A stretch of DNA of 38,249 nt from Thermocrinis sp. Its GTDB lineage: Bacteria > Aquificota > Aquificia > Aquificales > Aquificaceae. Of the stretch, positions 34,069-38,249 are shown one piece after another (within the stretch, counting starts at the first letter, position 1; the number at the start of each line of letters is the position of its first letter). Position numbers and translations under genes: made by a program. The notes beneath the pieces were generated by a model. It ran no database searches. It had not been told where the DNA came from and saw only the letters and a program-made list of their open reading frames with translations. The stretch is from the NCBI GenBank assembly GCA_020833645.1, contig JAJHRQ010000013.1, forward strand, positions 1 to 38,249. The letters run 5' to 3'.

Positions 34069-35319
34069 ATGCGAAAAAGGGTGTTTTTAGCCCTCTTGCT
34101 TATTGCCCGCTTACTGTCTTTAGTTTGGCTTGCAAGTAGCCGATCAACCGCCTCAAAAAGCCTAACAAAGGCAGAACCTTCAACCACTCCTTCAATGCCT
34201 TCTAAGGAGGCTATTTCTGCAAAGCTTGCCACTTTAGAACGTGGATGGGTTAAAAACGAAGGCCAGTGGGATGAAAGGGCACTATTTTCTGCCCCAGGAT
34301 ACTTTGGCACCACATGGATAGCCAAAGATGGCCAGCTTGTGCATGTGGCAGTCAAAGGGAAAGAAAGCTGGGTAATCTCTGAACGCTGGGTGGGTGGAAA
34401 AGCTAAGGCCATAACGCCAGAAGAGGAACTGCCCACCAAAGTAAGCTACTTCGTAGGCAACGACCCTTCCAAGCACAGGTCTAACCTTCCCACCTACAGG
34501 TATGTTTCTTTGGGTGAAGTGTGGTCTGGAGTGGAGGTAAAACTCAAAGCCACCCAAAAGACGGTGGAAAAGCTTTTCTACATCAAGCCCGGTGCTGACC
34601 CTTCTAAGATTGTGGTGGAGGTGGATGGTGCAGAAGATCTGAAGCTTTCCAAGGATGGAGAGATAATCATTCAAACTGGTTTGGGAGATTTGAAGCTTTC
34701 TAAGCCCATAGCATGGCAGGAAAAGGATGGCAAAAAGCTTCCAGTGGAGGTTTCATACAAGCTACTTGGCAAGAACCGCTACAGCTTTGAGGTTGCCAAA
34801 GCAGACCCAAGCTTGCCCATTGTGATAGACCCAATCCTCCAAGCCACCTATCTGGGAGGAACTGGTAACGATTCTGTCTGGGTCCTTGCCATTCATCCCA
34901 CAACGGGCGAGGTTTATGTGGCGGGAGATACCTTTTCCAACGACTTTCCTGGCGCCACTCTTATGGATTCAAGCAGAACAGAGCGGGACGTCTTTTTGGC
35001 AAAGCTGTCTGGTGTTTTGATGGGAGATGGCGGTGGAGATGGCGGTGGTGGAGATGGCGGTGGCGACGGTTCCGATGGCGGTGATGGTGGTTCTGACACT
35101 GGCAGTGGTAGTGGCGCTGGCGGTGGTGGTAGCGGAACCGGTGGCAGTGGTTCTGAATCTGGTGGCGGTAGTGGTTCTGGTGGTGGCAGTGGTTCCGGCG
35201 GTGGCGGTGGTGGATGTTCTATGACTGGCTCCGCATCTTCTATGGCGGGCTTGTGGAACATCCTCGTGTGGTTGTCTGTTCCACTCTTTGCGTTGGCAAG
35301 AAGGATAAGAAAGAAGTAA
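34069..35319 (+). CDS. Exported SBBP-type surface protein with Gly-rich tract and C-terminal sorting signal
   Basis: A 416-aa protein. Residues 1-25 form a signal peptide (MRKRVFLALLLIARLLSLVW). Residues about 60-265 resemble the domain that precedes SBBP beta-propeller repeats (WVKNEGQWDERALF; SYFVGNDPSKHRSNLPTYR). One SBBP repeat follows (ATYLGGTGNDSVWVLA, VYVAGDTFSNDFPG). A Gly/Ser/Asp tract (about 319-382) leads to Cys383, a hydrophobic helix (about 392-410) and RRIRKK at the end, the tripartite layout of Cys-containing C-terminal sorting signals (JDVT/GlyGly/Synerg-CTERM type). It is probably anchored or released at the cell surface. AAAGGAGG precedes the ATG. Only one propeller repeat remains, unusual for the family. 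Confidence 0.75.
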   Translation: MRKRVFLALLLIARLLSLVWLASSRSTASKSLTKAEPSTTPSMPSKEAISAKLATLERGWVKNEGQWDERALFSAPGYFGTTWIAKDGQLVHVAVKGKESWVISERWVGGKAKAITPEEELPTKVSYFVGNDPSKHRSNLPTYRYVSLGEVWSGVEVKLKATQKTVEKLFYIKPGADPSKIVVEVDGAEDLKLSKDGEIIIQTGLGDLKLSKPIAWQEKDGKKLPVEVSYKLLGKNRYSFEVAKADPSLPIVIDPILQATYLGGTGNDSVWVLAIHPTTGEVYVAGDTFSNDFPGATLMDSSRTERDVFLAKLSGVLMGDGGGDGGGGDGGGDGSDGGDGGSDTGSGSGAGGGGSGTGGSGSESGGGSGSGGGSGSGGGGGGCSMTGSASSMAGLWNILVWLSVPLFALARRIRKK

Positions 35320-35327
35320 AAACCCTT

Positions 35328-35364
35328 GGGTCCCCTTCGGGGGCCCTTGATAAAATCCTTTTTT
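35328..35364 (+). terminator. Probable terminator of the surface-protein gene
   Basis: Hairpin GGGTCCCC-TTCG-GGGGCCC (35328-35346) with a UUCG tetraloop, 9 bp after the stop. The nearest T run (TTTTTT) is about 12 nt further, so it is not an ideal intrinsic terminator. Confidence 0.55.
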
Positions 35365-35431
35365 ACATAAGAGAAACTGGAAAAGTCCTCTGGAGGAGTA
35401 TTACAACTTTGCTTCCTTGCCTTCGGTGTCT

Positions 35432-35467
35432 CCTCGGGAAATCGTTTAAGTAATTTTTCACCCGAGG
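35432..35467 (+). repeat. Inverted repeat before dnaX
   Basis: CCTCGGG (35432-35438) and CCCGAGG (35461-35467) form a perfect 7-bp stem around a 22-nt loop, just before the second 19-bp repeat. Role unknown; it lies upstream of the dnaX transcription start, so it could act as DNA or end another transcript. Confidence 0.4.
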
Positions 35468-35470
35468 TGT

Positions 35471-35489
35471 ATAGGTAGCTTATAATTAA
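35471..35489. repeat. 19-bp direct repeat, copy 2, containing the dnaX -10
   Basis: Identical to 33894-33912. TATAAT at 35481-35486 ends 10 bp before dnaX ATG 35496 and 7 bp before the TTG at 35493, so it is the likely dnaX -10 element. Confidence 0.8.
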
Positions 35490-35495
35490 CCCTTG

Positions 35496-36974
35496 ATGTA
35501 TATTCCCTTTGCCAGAAAGTATAGACCTCGGAGGTTCTCGGAGCTTGTAGGACAGGAGACCGCCAAAAGGGTTTTGCTCAATGCGGTAAGGCTTGGAAGG
35601 CTTTCCCATGCTTACCTCTTTGCTGGTCCCAGAGGAACGGGCAAAACCACCGTAGCGCGTATATTAACAAGGGCAATAAACTGCCTGAGACCTATTGATG
35701 GAGAACCCTGCGGTGAGTGTGAAAACTGCGTCGCCATTGAAAAGGGAAATTTTCCAGACCTTATAGAGATAGACGCTGCATCCAACAGAGGAATAGACGA
35801 TATAAGGGCCCTGAGGGATGCGGTCTCTTACACGCCCATAAAGGGAAAGTACAAGGTCTACATTCTGGACGAGGCACACATGCTAACAAAGGAGGCTTTT
35901 AACGCCCTTTTGAAGACCCTTGAGGAACCTCCTCCCAGAACGGTCTTTATCCTGTGCACCACCGAGTATGACAAAATACTTCCCACCATAATTTCCCGTT
36001 GCCAGAGGATAATCTTTAGCAGGCTCAGAGAAGAGGATATCGTAAAGTATCTTAAGTTTATATGCGAAAGGGAAAACATAGATTATGAAGAGCAAGCACT
36101 GTATACCATCGCCAAGATAAGCGATGGAGGGATGAGAGATGCGGTGTCCTTGCTAGACCAAAGCGCCACCTTTGGGGAGGGAAAAGTAAAGGAGGAAATA
36201 ATAGAGGAGTTTTTGGGTATTCTCTCTCAGGGAAAGGTAAGGGATTTTATAAAGATGCTACTCTCCGGTGATGTGGACTTCGCCCTTGAGTTTTTAAACC
36301 AGATAAGGGAAAAGGGCTACAACCTCTCAAGGTTTTGGGAAAGTGTGGAGGAGGAAGTAAGGACGCTTGTTCTTTACAAAAGCCTAAAGAACCCAGAAAA
36401 ACTAATGCAGGTGGAAGACTTTCACAGAGAAGTTTCCGCAAACCTGAATGCTCTGCTGTATCTTGAAAAATTGGTTAGCCAAGTGAGGGTAGAGGCAAGA
36501 ACCAAGGACCTCTTTAGGGCATGCCAGATAGCCATCATCAAAAGTGCCTTAGTCAAAGACATCCTTTCCATAGAGGAACTTATAAAAGGGCTGGGAAGCT
36601 CAAGCAAAGAGGCTCCCAAGGAGGAAAAGAAAGAGGAAAAGGAGGAAAAAAGGGAGGAAAAGCCAGAAGAACCGCAGAAAGAAAACCCTTGGGACGTTCT
36701 TCAGAAAAGCCTTAGTAGGATTGACTTTGAAAGGTTAAGAAGACTTCCCTACGAGGAAAAAGAGGGAAAGCTCATCCTAAAGGTGGGTAAAGAGGATGCA
36801 AAGGCTTTGGAAATAGAAAAGCTAAAGGTGAGGTTTCCTTTCCTTGATTTTGTGGTGGAGGAAAAAGAGGAAGATAAAGAGGAGCTTCCGGAGTTTGTAA
36901 AAAAGACAAAAACCCTCTTCAACGCCAAGATCCTCAAATATGAGAGAGATAAAGGCGAGGATAATCCTTCTTAG
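35496..36974 (+). CDS. dnaX: DNA polymerase III tau subunit (clamp loader)
   Basis: A 492-aa AAA+ protein: MYIPFARKYRPRRFSELVGQ start, Walker A GPRGTGKTT (44-52), zinc site C63, C72, C75, C78, Walker B YILDEAHML, sensor/trigger LCTTEY and SRC arginine-finger motif ISRCQR. A Lys/Glu-rich linker (KEEKKEEKEEKREEKPEE) leads to a C-terminal polymerase-contact domain. It loads the beta clamp. TTG 35493 is an alternative start and would be exactly leaderless. The linker has an A6 run (36646-36651) where slippage could give a short gamma-like form, but no stimulatory structure is evident. Confidence 0.93.
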   Translation: MYIPFARKYRPRRFSELVGQETAKRVLLNAVRLGRLSHAYLFAGPRGTGKTTVARILTRAINCLRPIDGEPCGECENCVAIEKGNFPDLIEIDAASNRGIDDIRALRDAVSYTPIKGKYKVYILDEAHMLTKEAFNALLKTLEEPPPRTVFILCTTEYDKILPTIISRCQRIIFSRLREEDIVKYLKFICERENIDYEEQALYTIAKISDGGMRDAVSLLDQSATFGEGKVKEEIIEEFLGILSQGKVRDFIKMLLSGDVDFALEFLNQIREKGYNLSRFWESVEEEVRTLVLYKSLKNPEKLMQVEDFHREVSANLNALLYLEKLVSQVRVEARTKDLFRACQIAIIKSALVKDILSIEELIKGLGSSSKEAPKEEKKEEKEEKREEKPEEPQKENPWDVLQKSLSRIDFERLRRLPYEEKEGKLILKVGKEDAKALEIEKLKVRFPFLDFVVEEKEEDKEELPEFVKKTKTLFNAKILKYERDKGEDNPS

Positions 36975-37194
36975 GCTACCGGTTCCAAAAATAGGGCTGT
37001 TCACCGCCCTTATGGACGGTTCTGGAAGAAACGCGGTAGTCCGAACAAAGGAAAAGAAAAAGGATCTAGTCTATGTTATTGCCACACCTGATACCTACGA
37101 AAGGACCTTGGAAGTCCTCAATTACATAAAAAGGCACATACCAGAGCTAGAAGTTCTGGGAGAAGTATCCTCGGAGGAGTTGGACATTGGCTAG
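36940..37194 (+). CDS. Small conserved-looking protein (DUF4911-like?)
   Basis: An 84-aa protein with an alpha/beta pattern: ARIILLRLPVPKIGLFTALM, then GRNAVVRTKEK, LVYVIATPDTYERTLEVLNY and IPELEVLGEV. The layout reminds me of DUF4911, with low confidence. It begins inside dnaX (35-bp overlap) and its end overlaps the MFS gene, so it is translated as part of this operon. No catalytic residues are evident. Confidence 0.6.
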   Translation: MREIKARIILLRLPVPKIGLFTALMDGSGRNAVVRTKEKKKDLVYVIATPDTYERTLEVLNYIKRHIPELEVLGEVSSEELDIG

Positions 37195-38249
37195 CCCTTA
37201 CATCTTTATCCTCTTGATGGGTGTGGTTAGCCTGCTTGCTGACTTCACCTACGAAGGTGGCAGAAGCATTCTTGGACCCTATTTGGCTTTGCTTTTCGCC
37301 TCTCCCTCCGTTATAGGCTTTCTCTCAGGGCTCTCTGAACTAGTGGGATACTTGCTAAGGTTGGTTTCAGGCTATCTCTCGGATAAGCTAAAAAAACCTT
37401 GGGCTTTTGTCTTTTTGGGTTATGCTATGAACCTCCTCTCTGTGCCACTCCTTGCTTTGGTGCCAAACTGGCAGTGGGCTGGTGCCTTGATGGTTCTTGA
37501 ACGCTTTGGAAAGGCCCTCAGAACTCCCTCCCGGGATGCTTTGCTTTCTCAGGCTACCGAAAGGGTTGGGCATGGCAAAGGTTTTGGCATCCACGAGTTT
37601 TTAGACCAGTTTGGTGCCTTCTTGGGTCCCCTCTTTGTGTCTGCAGTGCTTTATTACTTTACCAACAATTACCGCTTAGCCTTTGCAAGCCTTCTGCCAA
37701 GCGCCCTCTTAGCCCTTTTTGTTCTCTTCCTTTCAAAAAGATATCATCAAGGAAATGTGAAAACTGCTGAAGGCTCCAAAGAAGAAGGCAAAGGAACCCA
37801 TCCCGGCTTTTGGTACTATGTAGCCTTCTCTTCCCTGCTTGGGCTCTCCTTTGTACCCATTACATTGATCACCTATCATGGCAAAGTTCATCTAAGCTTG
37901 CCCGACGCCTTACCTCCCTTTCTCTTTGCCCTTGCTATGCTTGTGGATGGCTTTTCTGCCCTCCTTTTTGGCTATCTCTTTGACAGGATTGGCTTTAAGG
38001 CTTTGGCCCTTGGTGTTGTTATCACCTTAATCTATCCCTACTTTATCTTCTCTGACGGTGAAGCCCTTTTCATAGTTGGGACTCTGCTGTGGGGAGTTCA
38101 GCTAGGTATGCATGAGTCCATTGTGCGCTCGGGCGTTGCAAAACTTTCCACACCTTCCTTCAGAGGAAGGGCTTACGGCATATTTCATCTTTTCTTTGGG
38201 TTGTCCGTCTTTTTGGGTGCCTCTGTGATGGGGCGTTTGTATGAAATCT
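37187..38249 (+). CDS. Major facilitator superfamily transporter, partial
   Basis: Open to the window edge; 354 codons visible. Start is TTG 37187, chosen for a strong GGAGGAG (37173-37179) seven bases upstream. The product is hydrophobic throughout, with MFS signs: SGYLSDKLKKPW (the loop between helices 2 and 3, DxxxRKP-like), LERFGKALRTPSRDALLS, a central charged loop (KTAEGSKEEGKGTH), and FGYLFDRIGFKALALG in the second half. It likely exports or imports a small molecule; substrate unknown. At least ten membrane segments are visible. Confidence 0.85.
   Translation, partial: MASPYIFILLMGVVSLLADFTYEGGRSILGPYLALLFASPSVIGFLSGLSELVGYLLRLVSGYLSDKLKKPWAFVFLGYAMNLLSVPLLALVPNWQWAGALMVLERFGKALRTPSRDALLSQATERVGHGKGFGIHEFLDQFGAFLGPLFVSAVLYYFTNNYRLAFASLLPSALLALFVLFLSKRYHQGNVKTAEGSKEEGKGTHPGFWYYVAFSSLLGLSFVPITLITYHGKVHLSLPDALPPFLFALAMLVDGFSALLFGYLFDRIGFKALALGVVITLIYPYFIFSDGEALFIVGTLLWGVQLGMHESIVRSGVAKLSTPSFRGRAYGIFHLFFGLSVFLGASVMGRLYEI

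Noticed and set aside
35410-35440. CACCGAAGG motif on the minus strand, as in glycine riboswitch aptamers.
   Set aside because: The other conserved parts (paired P1, CTCAGG and AAAAGGAC core) are missing and no gene follows on that strand.
34914-35609. 231-aa minus-strand frame with proline-rich repeats opposite the Gly-rich tract.
   Set aside because: It is the antisense reading of GGY codons of the surface-protein gene and lacks a sensible start or family.

Overview
The window looks like a chromosome segment of a thermophilic Aquificales bacterium, probably Aquificaceae (Hydrogenobacter/Thermocrinis/Aquifex-like). The signs are an aspartate aminotransferase N-terminus resembling Aquifex AspC, small subunits of the five-subunit 2-oxoacid:ferredoxin oxidoreductases used in the reductive TCA cycle, Lys/Glu-rich proteins, overlapping genes on both strands, and a CRISPR-like repeat of the kind I associate with Aquifex. 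Genus-level placement is inference. Almost every base is coding and most neighbours overlap by 1-30 bp.

Layout. 1-2.7 kb: a divergent aspC fragment, a two-gene ferredoxin-oxidoreductase unit, and a dnaJ gene split by a decayed 558-bp insertion element with a 9-bp target duplication. 2.7-8.0 kb: an MsbA-like ABC exporter, then a minus-strand set (DUF1232, orphan DppB permease, DJ-1/PfpI protein, RlmI-like methyltransferase) and rimM. 8.0-8.8 kb: the only long gene-less stretch, holding an orphan promoter with a hairpin, an octamer tandem repeat and a short CRISPR-like array without cas genes. 8.8-12 kb: rimP-nusA-rlmD-like-flavodoxin. 12-15 kb: alaS, a 49-aa stub and a DUF2103 gene. 15.1-16 kb: a toxin-antitoxin-like pair with a nucleotidyltransferase. 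16-20.3 kb: lysA, rtcB, a moaC fusion, tRNA-Val, and an SDR. 20.3-24.5 kb: a six-gene minus operon rpmE-prfA-dnaG-truA-membrane protein-YdcH. 24.5-28.2 kb: DksA-type protein, Fe-alcohol dehydrogenase, rnr. 28.2-33.9 kb: folC-engB-RHH-hisC-xthA-EamA-lnt. 33.9-35.5 kb: a surface-protein cassette flanked by 19-bp direct repeats. 35.5 kb to the end: dnaX, a small ORF and a partial MFS transporter.

Most genes are housekeeping (translation, RNA processing, replication, amino-acid, folate and molybdopterin synthesis). The accessory and unusual material is concentrated in the broken dnaJ, the repeat region, the nucleotidyltransferase pair and the lnt/dnaX cassette. A recurring theme is a TATAAT-like hexamer ending about 6-11 bp before a start codon that has no convincing Shine-Dalgarno (aspC, ABC exporter, rimP, alaS, lysA, rtcB, SDR, folC, dnaX). 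This suggests many leaderless or near-leaderless mRNAs for operon-leading genes, while internal genes tend to carry GGAGG-type sites. All family assignments come from reading motifs and from memory of families; no database search was run.
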